Below, piece by piece: positions 49,726 to 58,522 of a stretch of 64,000 nucleotides of DNA (the stretch's first letter is position 1; every line of letters starts with the position of its first letter). The stretch lies in contig JACQID010000006.1 of assembly GCA_016198685.1 (NCBI GenBank), forward strand, positions 211,111 through 275,110, written 5' to 3'. The position numbers and the translations under genes were made by a program. A model generated the notes under the pieces. That model had not been told where the DNA came from, did no database searches, and was given only the letters and a program-made list of their open reading frames with translations. This DNA is from Candidatus Aenigmatarchaeota archaeon. GTDB lineage: Archaea; Aenigmatarchaeota; Aenigmatarchaeia; GW2011-AR5.

Positions 49726-50394
49726 CAGGCGCTTCTTCACGGCATCGCTTTCGAGCTCTCTTAGCGCATTGGAAGCTATCCAGCTTGTCGTGGGCGTGTC
49801 TACAAGCTGTATGTCATGCGCCACTTGAACGGCCAGCTTGTTGAGATGGGCGTTTCTCTTTCCGATTTGTCTTAGCGCCCAGTTGACAGCTTTCTTGACA
49901 AAATTCCTGTCATCGCCGGACTGCTTTCGTATCGGGGCAAAGAACGCTTCCAGCTTCTTGTCATCGGCTTTCTTGTCATGAACTGCAAGATATGCCATCA
50001 GGGCGAATCCTGCGCGCTTGACAAACTCGTCTTTTCGCGAGCTCCAGTCAAAAGCCTTGTCATATGCAAGAGGGGTTTTTACCATAAGGTTGCCACAAAA
50101 ATGGTCGCCCACGTCCCATGAAGTGATTTCAGATACCCATCTTTCCATTTGCCTCTCTGTCATTTTTTCAGGCTCTGCCATCATGGTAGCAAGTATCCTT
50201 GCTTCGTGAACGCCGGTGTCCCAAAGACGGAGGGCAAGCATATGATTCTTGCCGAGCTCTTTGGCCATCTTTCTGATTAGAGGCACAGTGACACCGTATG
50301 CCTTCTCAGCGCGGATGCCAAAAGATGCCATGCTTGCGAGCACTTCCGGATGGGATATGTGCTTGAGCCTTCTAAGGACTTCTTGGGGTTCCAT
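49720..50394 (-). CDS. DNA alkylation repair protein (AlkD-like)
   Basis: A 224-residue HEAT-like repeat DNA glycosylase of the AlkC/AlkD family: YGVTVPLIRKMAKELG, LWDTGVHEARILATMM, and ITSWDVGDHFCGNLMVKTPL carry the catalytic Trp/Asp positions; then VKKAVNWALRQIGKRN. AlkD enzymes excise N3- and N7-alkylated purines. The start MEPQEVLRRL at 50394 is preferred to a longer frame without spacing. Confidence 0.88.
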   Translation of the reverse strand: MEPQEVLRRLKHISHPEVLASMASFGIRAEKAYGVTVPLIRKMAKELGKNHMLALRLWDTGVHEARILATMMAEPEKMTERQMERWVSEITSWDVGDHFCGNLMVKTPLAYDKAFDWSSRKDEFVKRAGFALMAYLAVHDKKADDKKLEAFFAPIRKQSGDDRNFVKKAVNWALRQIGKRNAHLNKLAVQVAHDIQLVDTPTTSWIASNALRELESDAVKKRLS

Positions 50395-50436
50395 GATTAA
50401 TAAGATCAATTGCAGCGTTTAAAAACCAGTCCGGGG

Positions 50437-50907
50437 CTAATTCTTATTATATAGGAATTCTATATCCCTGCGGAATTTCGCGGGAAGGTTTAGTTTTTCC
50501 TGTTCCAATCCTTCGAGTTTGGCTTGTAATTGTGCATGAAAAAATAAGTTCTCCTGCATGGGGAGTCGGAATCCCGGTTCCAATCCTTCGAGTTTGGCTT
50601 GTAATTGTGCAAGTTCGCCTTCAAGGGTTCCAGCTCGTGTGACGTATTCTTGGATTATAATTTGTTCGGCATGTTCGGGTTTAGCAGGCTTAAGACTTCT
50701 GGCATTTACAAAACTCTGGGGCATGCAATCATCGATAAACCGGACATATACGTCTTTACCGTCAATATATGGGATAGTTGGCGGAGAAGTGACTCTGGCG
50801 TAACATATTGCTTGCCAACCCGCCCCCCTTACGTTTATTCCGTATTCCACGAGATCTCCGGGGTGATAAGCAGGGCTCGGATTTTTGGACCAAAAGTTGA
50901 ACTTCAC
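50437..50907 (-). CDS. Hypothetical protein with internal repeat
   Basis: A 156-residue protein with a probable SH3-like N-terminal domain (PAYHPGDLVEYGINVRG, DVYVRFIDDC) and a helical C-terminus in which AQLQAKLEGLE is present twice. The duplication is exact at the DNA level (see the repeat entry). It starts with GTG just 2 bases after the S15 stop. Function unknown. Confidence 0.6.
   Translation of the reverse strand: MKFNFWSKNPSPAYHPGDLVEYGINVRGAGWQAICYARVTSPPTIPYIDGKDVYVRFIDDCMPQSFVNARSLKPAKPEHAEQIIIQEYVTRAGTLEGELAQLQAKLEGLEPGFRLPMQENLFFHAQLQAKLEGLEQEKLNLPAKFRRDIEFLYNKN
50502..50611. repeat. 35-base exact direct repeat inside a gene
   Basis: gttccaatccttcgagtttg begins two copies of a 35-base identical stretch at 50502-50536 and 50577-50611. 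Their period of 75 bases keeps the reading frame of the 156-residue gene. Identity without third-position drift indicates a recent duplication or gene conversion. Confidence 0.85.
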
Positions 50908-50909
50908 AA

Positions 50910-51347
50910 TTACTTCACCAAAAGCTTGGCGTCTTCTATGTTGTACTTCCAGTTGTCAGGAAGCTTGTCGTTTCTTGCGTAATACTTGCCCAAGCGCCTG
51001 ATTTTGCTTTCAAGAAGCTCAAGACCGTGCTTGGCCTTAGAGTCCTTCTTGTTGGAAGACATGTGCTTGTGAACATTGACAGCCTGAACCATGAGATTGT
51101 ACATGTCTTCAGGCACTCCCTTCGGCGTCTCGCCCATTGTCTTTGTTATTCGGAGCCCGAAATAGCGGACATCGGGTATGCCATATTGGTCCCTGAGAAT
51201 GAATCCTATCTCGCTGGAAGTCTTGCCTTCCTTGGCAAGCTTGACTATGAGCTTCTCGGTCTCCTTTCTGTCGTAAGCCAGCCATGACGGATTCATCTTT
51301 TTGGCAGGCTTCTTGGAGCCGTGTTTTCCATGTTTTCTCGAATGCAT
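50910..51347 (-). CDS. rps15: Small ribosomal subunit protein S15
   Basis: Archaeal S15 of about 145 residues: MHSRKHGKHGSKKPAKKMNP at the start, TSSEIGFILRDQYGIPDVRY and the C-terminal helix LGKYYARNDKLPDNWKYN. Relatives begin MARMHSR. Here the corresponding codon is ATC, with GGTGA 5 bases before it; the ATG used is two codons later, and a GTG at 51365 is a further choice. The true start is therefore uncertain by up to six codons. Confidence 0.94.
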   Translation of the reverse strand: MHSRKHGKHGSKKPAKKMNPSWLAYDRKETEKLIVKLAKEGKTSSEIGFILRDQYGIPDVRYFGLRITKTMGETPKGVPEDMYNLMVQAVNVHKHMSSNKKDSKAKHGLELLESKIRRLGKYYARNDKLPDNWKYNIEDAKLLVK

Positions 51348-51357
51348 TCTTGCGATA

Positions 51358-51939
51358 TTATTCACCTTTTGAGTATCTGCGTCTTTTTTCTATTTTCAAT
51401 AATGTTTTAATAGCTTTCATCGCGCCTTCGTGGCGGCTTTCATAGCCGTGTTCGATGTCTAACCATGCCTTTTCACGGCCTAATGCCGTGAGGTTCTCCC
51501 TAAGAAGATAAAGATCGTTTGCCTTATCTTCATCACGCTGCGAGAAAAATGAGAGCCCGAAGTCTATAATATAGAGCTTTCCGCTTCCAATGAGCATGTT
51601 GCTTGTGGTCAGGTCTCCATGAATTATGCCAGCACTATGCAGCCTGCCTATGGCCTCACCAATAGCCATTGCCAAAGAAGGCGTAAGCTCGCAGTCCCTC
51701 ACTTTCTCGCCGTTTATCTTTTCGAGCGCAAGCGAGTACCGGGTTTCCTCGATTATCAAGGGCACATTAACGCCATGGCGCCTTGCTTCGCGCAATAACC
51801 GCGCTTCTGTAGCGGTTCTTTTGCTGCGAAGAAGCGAATCAAGGAGAGTAATACGATATCCTTTCCTGGCCCTCTCCTTGATTATGGCGCCGTCTTTTTC
51901 GTATACGATGGCTTCGGCCCCTGTAAACAGTTTTTTCAT
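51358..51939 (-). CDS. bud32: Bud32 / PRPK-type kinase of the KEOPS complex
   Basis: A 193-residue small kinase that supports Kae1 in tRNA t6A synthesis. It lacks the glycine-rich loop of large kinases. Visible motifs are YEKDGAIIKERARKGYR (catalytic Lys region), TATEARLLREARRHGV, GIIHGDLTTSNML (HGD loop) and IIDFGLSFFS (DFG). Start MKKLFTGAEA at 51939. Often fused to kae1; here it stands alone, near S15 and the nth gene, and kae1 is not in the window. Confidence 0.9.
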   Translation of the reverse strand: MKKLFTGAEAIVYEKDGAIIKERARKGYRITLLDSLLRSKRTATEARLLREARRHGVNVPLIIEETRYSLALEKINGEKVRDCELTPSLAMAIGEAIGRLHSAGIIHGDLTTSNMLIGSGKLYIIDFGLSFFSQRDEDKANDLYLLRENLTALGREKAWLDIEHGYESRHEGAMKAIKTLLKIEKRRRYSKGE

Positions 51940-51990
51940 GTATCTATAACGCGGGAAATTCTTTAATTGCTTTGGAGGGCATAATGGTTC

Positions 51991-52620
51991 ATGCACGGGA
52001 AGATAATGCTCGGTTTAAAAAAATCATATCCTTCTGCAAAAATAGCGCTCCGGCATGCAGGCCCGCTGCAGCTTCTGGTTGCTGTGATGCTTTCTGCGCA
52101 GTGCACTGACAAGATGGTAAACAAGGTCACGCCCGCGCTTTTCGAACGATATAGGAGCGCAAAAGATTTTGCTTCTGCCGATATAGAGGAAATGGAAGTC
52201 CTGATAAAAAGCACGGGGTTTTATCATGCCAAGGCACGCCACATAAAAGCAGCCTGCAAAATCATCGCTGAAAAATACAACGGGAAAGTTCCTGATAACA
52301 TGGAGGGGCTTTTGGAGCTTCCGGGCGTTGCAAGGAAAACTGCGAATATCGTGCTTTCAAATGCATACGGCAAGAACGAAGGCGTTGCCGTTGATACCCA
52401 TGTAAAGCGCCTCGCATTCCGTCTCGGCTTTACGGAAAGCACGAATCCGGAAAAAATAGAAAAAGATCTGATGGCAATGTTTCCGCAAAGCGAATGGAAT
52501 AAGGTCACTTATCTGTTGATAGAGCATGGGCGGGCAATCTGCAAGGCGCCGGTGCCGTTGTGTTCGCAGTGTTCAGTGAGCAGCTTCTGCCCTAAAGACG
52601 GGGTATCAAAAAGAAAATAG
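51991..52620 (+). CDS. nth: Endonuclease III (DNA glycosylase/AP lyase)
   Basis: A 209-residue base-excision enzyme removing oxidised pyrimidines. Helix-hairpin-helix LPGVARKTANIVL has the catalytic Lys116, and Asp135 lies in VDTHVKRLA. The C-terminal 4Fe-4S cluster has C184-x6-C191-x2-C194-x5-C200. All key residues are present. Divergent from bud32 with only about 50 bases between. Confidence 0.95.
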   Translation: MHGKIMLGLKKSYPSAKIALRHAGPLQLLVAVMLSAQCTDKMVNKVTPALFERYRSAKDFASADIEEMEVLIKSTGFYHAKARHIKAACKIIAEKYNGKVPDNMEGLLELPGVARKTANIVLSNAYGKNEGVAVDTHVKRLAFRLGFTESTNPEKIEKDLMAMFPQSEWNKVTYLLIEHGRAICKAPVPLCSQCSVSSFCPKDGVSKRK

Positions 52621-52667
52621 ATAGATTTAATAACAAAACGTAACATATCATAACGGAAAGTGATGCG

Positions 52668-52814
52668 ATGGCCGTGGTCAGAATTGATGAGAAGCTGCTT
52701 AGGGAAGTGAAAAAATTAGTAGATGGCGACCGGAGCTACGAATACCCTTCTATTGCAGCTTTTGTGAACAAGGCAATATACGAGAAACTGAGGAAGAAAG
52801 ATGATAAGGCTTGA
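52668..52814 (+). CDS. Ribbon-helix-helix (CopG-like) small protein
   Basis: A 48-residue gene upstream of smc: MAVVRIDEKLLREVKKLVDG, then SIAAFVNKAIYEKLRKK. A strand of alternating VVRID followed by two helices is the RHH fold, a dimeric DNA-binding unit. The ATG at 52668 has GTGATGCG just upstream. It overlaps the smc start by 14 bases, so it is cotranslated with it and could regulate or accompany the condensin operon. Confidence 0.75.
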   Translation: MAVVRIDEKLLREVKKLVDGDRSYEYPSIAAFVNKAIYEKLRKKDDKA

Positions 52815-55230
52815 CAGGATAACGATGAACGGCTTCAAGAGCTTTGCAGGCAAGGTGACAATCCCCCTGCCGGAAGGCTTCAATGTGATTGCAGGGCCTA
52901 ACGGAAGCGGCAAAAGCAACACGATAGACGCGTTGATATTCATTCTAGGAACTACGTCCGCCCGGTCAATAAGGGCGCAAAAATTGGAGAGCCTGATATT
53001 CAATGGCGCCAAGGACAGAAAGCCTGCAGATTACTGCGAAGTCTCATTGTATCTTGACAACACCGGAGGCGACATACCGGGCGAGGACAAGGAAGTGAAG
53101 ATAAGCAGAAAGGTCAGTAGGAGCGGCGTAAGCTCTTATCATGTCAACGGCAAGCCTTACACAAGATCGAAAGTGCTGGAGATGCTGTCATTGGCCAAGC
53201 TTTCGTCTGACGGATTCAACATAATCATGCAAGGCGATGTCACTAAGATAATAGAGATGTCTCCCAAAGAGAGAAAGGGCGTAATAGATGAAATTTCCGG
53301 AATAGCGGAGTTCGATGACAAGAAAGAAAAATCGCAGAAAGAACTGCAGCATGTTGAAGAACGGGTAAGGGAGAACATGATAGTCATTTCAGAAAAGCAG
53401 CGCCTCGTGCAGCGCCTCAAGGCTGAAAAAGAGATTGCTGAAAAATACGTCAGTTTTAGCCAGGATCTGATAAAATCCAAGGCATCGCTGGCCAAAAAGA
53501 AGCATGAAAACACCCTTGAAAAAATCGAAAGCCTGGACAGGGAGATTGACGAGCAGTCCAAGAAATTCGAGGAAATGAGCGGGAAGTTTGAAGAAACCGA
53601 AAAGGAACAGCAAGACGCGGAGAATTCAATACGCTCAATAACAGATGAAATAATACAGAAATCGCGCAACTACGAGACATCCCGCAATGCCGACAGGCTG
53701 CAGTCCGAGATGCTCAGAAAGCGCGACAGGATAGACAACAACGAACGGGAGATAGTGCGCATGGAAAGTGCCACCTCGCATGAGGTGTCAAGTATCTCAG
53801 TCAAGGAAACTTTGCGCAGCGGCATAGATGGAATCATAGGCACTTTTTCATCGTTGATATCGGTTCCGGGCAAGTACTCGACCGCTCTTGAAGTCGCGAT
53901 AGGGCAGCATGCTGATGATGTAGTCGTGGAGAATGAAGACATTGCCGTTAAATGCATAAGATTTCTCAAGGAACGAAAGCTCGGGCGCGCAAGATTCCTG
54001 CCGCTTAATTCCATACATCCAAAGCCCGTCAGGGAATGCAGGGAAGCGGCGCACATGATGGAGATAACCAAATACGAGAAAAGATATTTCAACGTCATAG
54101 CCTATGTCCTCGGCGACACCGTTGCTGCAGAAAGCATAGACGAAGGCAAAAAAATAAAGGGTTTCCGTGTAGTCACGCTTGACGGCGACCTTGTCGAGAT
54201 GTCAAGGGCAATGATAGGCGGTTTCTATTCCAGAAAGAAGGGCACATCGAATTATTCCGACGAGATAAGGAAGCTTGAAGAAGAGAATGCTGCATTGGAT
54301 GAAGAAATGCGGGTCATGCGCGAGGAGCTTGAAAAACTCAAAGGAGAATTGGAAGCAGAAACGGATGAAGTTAAGAGCCTGCAGGACAGGAAGATCCTCC
54401 TTGAAAAAAGGCTCGATGAACTCAGGTCCGGCCGCGGTTCTCTTTATAATGAGAGAAGCGTAGTCCAGAGCAGCCTTAGCAGGATGAGAATAGAGAAAGC
54501 TCGGCTGGAAGCTGTCTTGGACAATGCTAAGCTTGACCTTCAGGAATACAGGAATGTCATGGAATTCTATGACCAGACCGAAGAGGAGCTGCAGGAAAGG
54601 GTCAGGCGATGCCAGATCGAAATAAACAAGCTGGGTATGGTTAACATGAAGGCAATTGAAGATTACAACGCCGTGGCAGTCGAGTTTGACATCATGAAAG
54701 AAAAGCTTGACAAGCTGCTCAAGGAAAAGGAGTCTGTCGTAAAAGTTGTCGAGGAAGTCGAGAAGAGAAGGCACGACAAATTCATGGAAACTTTCACTGA
54801 GATAAACAGGAACTACTCGCGAATATACACCGACCTTGTAGGCGGCTTCGGGCAGCTTCGTCTTGAGGAAGCGGAAAACATAGATTCCGGCCTGATGATA
54901 GAGGCATCGCCGGAAGGCAAGAAGATACTCAATCTGGATATCATGTCAGGGGGGGAAAAAACGCTCACATCACTTGCATTTCTGTTCTCGGTTATGGAGC
55001 ATTACGGGTCGCCATTTTACGTCCTGGATGAAATAGATGCCGCACTGGACAAGGCTAATACAAAGAAGATAGTAGAACTTGTCAAGAAATATTCCAAGTC
55101 CAAGCAGTTCATAGTGATATCGCACAATGATTTCACCATACAGGAAGCAGACAAGATATTCGGCGTGAGCATGGAGAATGGCGTATCCAAGGTCTTCAGC
55201 ATCAAGCTGCCCGGAGTTGCTGCAGAATGA
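52801..55230 (+). CDS. smc: SMC chromosome-condensation ATPase, short-armed
   Basis: The ATPase of the SMC-ScpAB condensin. Walker A is GPNGSGKS (32-39), the signature MSGGEKTLTS starts at 715 and Walker B FYVLDEID spans 739-746; the hinge is at about 340-478 (GIIGTFSSLISVPGKYS to MIGGFYSRKK). The two coiled-coil arms are about 165 and 175 residues, roughly half the usual length, giving 809 residues instead of about 1170. scpA follows with a 4-base overlap. Confidence 0.94.
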   Translation: MIRLDRITMNGFKSFAGKVTIPLPEGFNVIAGPNGSGKSNTIDALIFILGTTSARSIRAQKLESLIFNGAKDRKPADYCEVSLYLDNTGGDIPGEDKEVKISRKVSRSGVSSYHVNGKPYTRSKVLEMLSLAKLSSDGFNIIMQGDVTKIIEMSPKERKGVIDEISGIAEFDDKKEKSQKELQHVEERVRENMIVISEKQRLVQRLKAEKEIAEKYVSFSQDLIKSKASLAKKKHENTLEKIESLDREIDEQSKKFEEMSGKFEETEKEQQDAENSIRSITDEIIQKSRNYETSRNADRLQSEMLRKRDRIDNNEREIVRMESATSHEVSSISVKETLRSGIDGIIGTFSSLISVPGKYSTALEVAIGQHADDVVVENEDIAVKCIRFLKERKLGRARFLPLNSIHPKPVRECREAAHMMEITKYEKRYFNVIAYVLGDTVAAESIDEGKKIKGFRVVTLDGDLVEMSRAMIGGFYSRKKGTSNYSDEIRKLEEENAALDEEMRVMREELEKLKGELEAETDEVKSLQDRKILLEKRLDELRSGRGSLYNERSVVQSSLSRMRIEKARLEAVLDNAKLDLQEYRNVMEFYDQTEEELQERVRRCQIEINKLGMVNMKAIEDYNAVAVEFDIMKEKLDKLLKEKESVVKVVEEVEKRRHDKFMETFTEINRNYSRIYTDLVGGFGQLRLEEAENIDSGLMIEASPEGKKILNLDIMSGGEKTLTSLAFLFSVMEHYGSPFYVLDEIDAALDKANTKKIVELVKKYSKSKQFIVISHNDFTIQEADKIFGVSMENGVSKVFSIKLPGVAAE

Positions 55231-55904
55231 GTGGAATTGAGATAGACGAAGGCAAGCTGATAAGCACGATTATTGGAGGGCAGGACTGGCAGGAGGTTCT
55301 GACTACGATAGTCATGGACGAGGGGATGGATCCACTGAACATAGATATCTCGCGGCTTGCCGACAGCTTCATGGTGTACCTCGGGCGGCTGCGCGAATTT
55401 GACTTCCGCATTCCAGGCAGGTTCATACTCGTTGCGTCTATTCTTCTTCGAATGAAGTGCGAAGCCATGCTAGAACAGGAGATAAAGAAGGAGGAGATAG
55501 TAGGCGAAGAGATTCCGCCTCTCGACATAAGCAATGCGCCGCAGCTGCTGCCGCCCATGATGAGAAAATCCACGCGAAGCGTTACGCTTTCCGAGCTTGT
55601 GAGCGCGCTTAACAAGGCTTTTGAATTCCGCGAAAAGAAGGAAACAAAGAAGCTTACGCTAATGAGCAAAGTTGAGAATCTCATAGAGCCGGAAGAGGAT
55701 ATTGAAGACAGGATACTCCGCGTCATGGCCCGCATTGCTGCCAGAGGAGGCGAAATGGTCTTCCGCGACATAGTGCCGCGCTGGGACAGGAAGGAGATAG
55801 TCGAGGCTTTCATGCCGCTGTTGTATCTTGTCGCCCGCAACAAGATCTACTGTGAACAGGAAGAGATATTCGGCGACATAAAGATAAGGGTGATGCAGGC
55901 ATGA
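55227..55904 (+). CDS. scpA: Segregation and condensation protein A
   Basis: The kleisin that bridges the two SMC heads, 225 residues. The N-terminal domain has DPLNIDISRLADSFMVYL and IPGRFILVASILLRMKCEAM, typical of ScpA. A linker with a hydrophobic centre follows, and the C-terminal winged helix contains MVFRDIVPRWDRKEIVEAFM. ATGA overlaps on both sides couple it with smc and scpB. Confidence 0.92.
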   Translation: MSGIEIDEGKLISTIIGGQDWQEVLTTIVMDEGMDPLNIDISRLADSFMVYLGRLREFDFRIPGRFILVASILLRMKCEAMLEQEIKKEEIVGEEIPPLDISNAPQLLPPMMRKSTRSVTLSELVSALNKAFEFREKKETKKLTLMSKVENLIEPEEDIEDRILRVMARIAARGGEMVFRDIVPRWDRKEIVEAFMPLLYLVARNKIYCEQEEIFGDIKIRVMQA

Positions 55905-56401
55905 GCAGGACCGGGCTTATAGAGGCTATGCTCTTCACAACCATGAATCCATTGACCCTTGAGGAACTTGAAAAAATGTCCAAGCTTGGAAAAAAGGATA
56001 TACTTGAGGCGATAGAGTCCCTGAAAAAGAAATATGAAGAGGAAGACCATGGCATAAGGCTTTTCGAAGCAGGCGGCTACAAGCTGGTTGTCAAGCAGGA
56101 ATACATGCAGAGCGTTTCAAATCTGACTCCGCATGCCGATCTTTCGCGCGGACTTCTGAGAGTCCTTTCTGTAATAGCCTACTATCAGCCAATATCGCAG
56201 GCTGACATAGTGAAGGTCATAGGAAACAGGACATATGAATACGTAAGAGAGCTTACGGCGCGAGGCTTCGTGAAAAAAGAGAAGAAATCCAGGACGCAGG
56301 CTCTCTCGACAACAAAGCACTTCGAGGATTACTTCGGCGCCCGCGCTGAAGAGATTAAAAAGATGGCTAAAGAGAAGGGAAGCGGAGAAGACGATGAATG
56401 A
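55901..56401 (+). CDS. scpB: Segregation and condensation protein B
   Basis: A 166-residue dimeric winged-helix protein binding ScpA: IEAMLFTTMNPLTLEELEKM, YKLVVKQEYMQSVSNL, and the second winged helix LRVLSVIAYYQPISQADIVK with RGFVKKEKKSR. The charged C-terminal tail (KEKGSGEDDE) is short. The rqcH gene overlaps its end by 8 bases. Confidence 0.92.
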   Translation: MSRTGLIEAMLFTTMNPLTLEELEKMSKLGKKDILEAIESLKKKYEEEDHGIRLFEAGGYKLVVKQEYMQSVSNLTPHADLSRGLLRVLSVIAYYQPISQADIVKVIGNRTYEYVRELTARGFVKKEKKSRTQALSTTKHFEDYFGARAEEIKKMAKEKGSGEDDE

Positions 56402-58217
56402 CAAAACGCTTACGGGCTTTGAGATAGCTCACTCACTGAGAGAAATACGGTCTATTGAGGGCTCGCATATAGAAAAAATATATCACGCAGACAGAGAGCT
56501 GGTCATATCATCGAGGGCAGGAAACTTGTATGCATTTCCCGGCGGATGTTTTTTGCTTTCGAAAAAAGAGGGCTTTGAGACACCTACGAATTTTGCCATG
56601 GTTCTTCGCAAGCACCTCAAAGGAAAGGTAATAGAGAAGATATACCAGCACGGCAGCGACCGCGTTGCAGTCTTGCAGACTGAAAACGCGTTTCTTGTAA
56701 TGGAGATGTTCCACAAGGGAAATTTCATTCTTACTGACCGGGAATGGAGGATAATAATGCCCATGGAATTCCAGCGCTGGAAGGATCGGGCAATAGTGCC
56801 GAAGGAGGTTTACAAATTCCCTGAAAGTCATGACATAAGAAAGCCCGATGTGCTGCGCTCGGAAGCGTTAAAGGGCGCTGAAAGAGCGCTTGTTATAAAT
56901 GGGCTTGGCAAGTATGCAAAGGAAGCTTTGATGGAATCAAACGTGACAGCCGGAGCGCCTGACGAAGGTGCGCTTTCCAGGCTCTCCAAGACAGTCGTTT
57001 CATTCTTTGAAAGGCCGACCCTTGGCCAATTGGTGCAAGGCTCCGGCGGATATGAGGATGTGATACCGTTTCCCATGAAGATTTATGAAGGGCGCATGAA
57101 AGAAGCGCCCAGCTTTTCTGCCGCCCTTGAGAAAATAATTACGCGGCAGCGCGCTAAACAGAGCAGCGCATCTGAGAAGCGCATGGAAACTGAAAAGAGA
57201 ATACTTGAACAGCAAAAGAAAAAAGCCGAGGAATTTTCAGCGAAGGAAAAGGAACAGAAGAGAAAGGCTGAGATACTTGAACGTAATTATCCTGATGCGG
57301 AAATGCTGTTGAATGATGGAGGCGCGCTCAAGAAAGCAGGGAAGCTTGCTGAAGCGCAGGCGTTATTGGGGCCAAGAGTCATGGCCACAAACGCGAAAAA
57401 GCCGTCCTTGACATTGCGCTTTGAATCTGAAGACATAGAGCTTTTATTGTCAAAGCCGCTGCAGAAGAACGTCGCGGATTACCATGAGAAGGCGAAGTTC
57501 TACAGAAAGAAAGTGGACAACATTGCCAAGGAGATGGGAAAAGTTCTTGACAGGATGAATACGATTGAAATAAAGCAGAAGCAGCGCGAAGCCAAAGTGC
57601 ATGAAAACAGATGGTACGGCAAATACAGGCACTTCTTCACGTCAGACGGCTTCCTTGTCGTGTCCGGCAAGGATGCGATTACCAACGAGAATCTCGTGAA
57701 GAAGCATCTTGAACAAAGAGATACCGTTCTGCATGCAGAAATCCACGGCGCCGCATTCACTGTGATAAAGGCGGGCGACGCGCCGGCTCCAAGCGAGCAG
57801 GCGATAAAAGAAGCCGCGCAGTTCGCAGCGTGCTACTCAAAAGCCTGGGCAATGGGGCTAGGGTCGGTTGATGTGTATTGGGTCACGCCAGAGCAGGTTG
57901 ACAAGACTCCGAATGCAGGGGAGCATCTTTCAAAAGGCTCTTTCATGATCCATGGAAAAAAGAATTATCTCAAGGGAACGCGGCTTGCGCTCGCGTGCGG
58001 CATAATTGACGGCAAGGTTTCGGTCGTGCCGCTCGAAACCGCAGGCAGGAAGACGCCAAAGCATATTGTCATAATGCCGGGCGACACCGAAGCCAAACGC
58101 CTCTCGAAAAGGGTCATGGATAAATTAAAAGAAGTCTGCTCAAAATCCGAGCAAGGCATTCTTGAAGGCGCGAGGATCGATGCAATGATCCCGGCGGGGC
58201 GAGGAGCGTTAGGCTAG
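56394..58217 (+). CDS. rqcH: RqcH/NEMF family ribosome quality control factor
   Basis: A 607-residue NFACT protein, the archaeal counterpart of Rqc2/NEMF, which binds stalled 60S-tRNA particles and adds tails. NFACT-N domain (about 1-230): TGFEIAHSLREIRSIEGSHI, FPGGCFLLSKK, with the fourth-position motif in MEMFHKGNFIL. A coiled coil follows at about 250-300, then the NFACT-R domain (KNRW-type, HENRWYGKYRHFFTSDGFL and VLHAEIHGAAFTV). The end has MPGDTEAKRLSKRV. It is directly coupled to scpB. Confidence 0.92.
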   Translation: MNDKTLTGFEIAHSLREIRSIEGSHIEKIYHADRELVISSRAGNLYAFPGGCFLLSKKEGFETPTNFAMVLRKHLKGKVIEKIYQHGSDRVAVLQTENAFLVMEMFHKGNFILTDREWRIIMPMEFQRWKDRAIVPKEVYKFPESHDIRKPDVLRSEALKGAERALVINGLGKYAKEALMESNVTAGAPDEGALSRLSKTVVSFFERPTLGQLVQGSGGYEDVIPFPMKIYEGRMKEAPSFSAALEKIITRQRAKQSSASEKRMETEKRILEQQKKKAEEFSAKEKEQKRKAEILERNYPDAEMLLNDGGALKKAGKLAEAQALLGPRVMATNAKKPSLTLRFESEDIELLLSKPLQKNVADYHEKAKFYRKKVDNIAKEMGKVLDRMNTIEIKQKQREAKVHENRWYGKYRHFFTSDGFLVVSGKDAITNENLVKKHLEQRDTVLHAEIHGAAFTVIKAGDAPAPSEQAIKEAAQFAACYSKAWAMGLGSVDVYWVTPEQVDKTPNAGEHLSKGSFMIHGKKNYLKGTRLALACGIIDGKVSVVPLETAGRKTPKHIVIMPGDTEAKRLSKRVMDKLKEVCSKSEQGILEGARIDAMIPAGRGALG

Positions 58218-58501
58218 TCATTTGTTCGGTAGGGCGAGGAGGCTTTTCTCCATGTCTGCCTGCTGCGGGTCTGCATTTCCCGGACTTTTATTCCGTATAA
58301 ATCGACAAAATCTTTTCCTGTAAATTCGCCGTCATGGCTGATGTTGCCGATTATATAATCAATGACTGCCGGCGTGTTCACGGCCGGAAGCGTTATTTCC
58401 GGGTTCGAATTATTTCGGAAAGCAATGTTTCTGAGACTGTCGTCTGTCAATACATATTCGAGAAGCAGCTGCGCCTTTACCTGTATGTCATATCTTTTCA
58501 T
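58214..58501 (-). CDS. Hypothetical protein, 95 residues
   Basis: A 95-residue mixed helical/beta protein (MKRYDIQVKAQLLLEYVLTD) with a basic end. I recognise no family. It overlaps the convergent rqcH stop by 4 bases and lies 20 bases downstream of the thymidylate kinase gene on the same strand. Confidence 0.55.
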   Translation of the reverse strand: MKRYDIQVKAQLLLEYVLTDDSLRNIAFRNNSNPEITLPAVNTPAVIDYIIGNISHDGEFTGKDFVDLYGIKVREMQTRSRQTWRKASSPYRTND

Positions 58502-58522
58502 GATTATTATGCCGTGTTTGAT

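Noticed and set aside
52801..54098. Several long open frames antisense to smc
   Set aside because: Codon shadows of a complete smc gene, without start signals.
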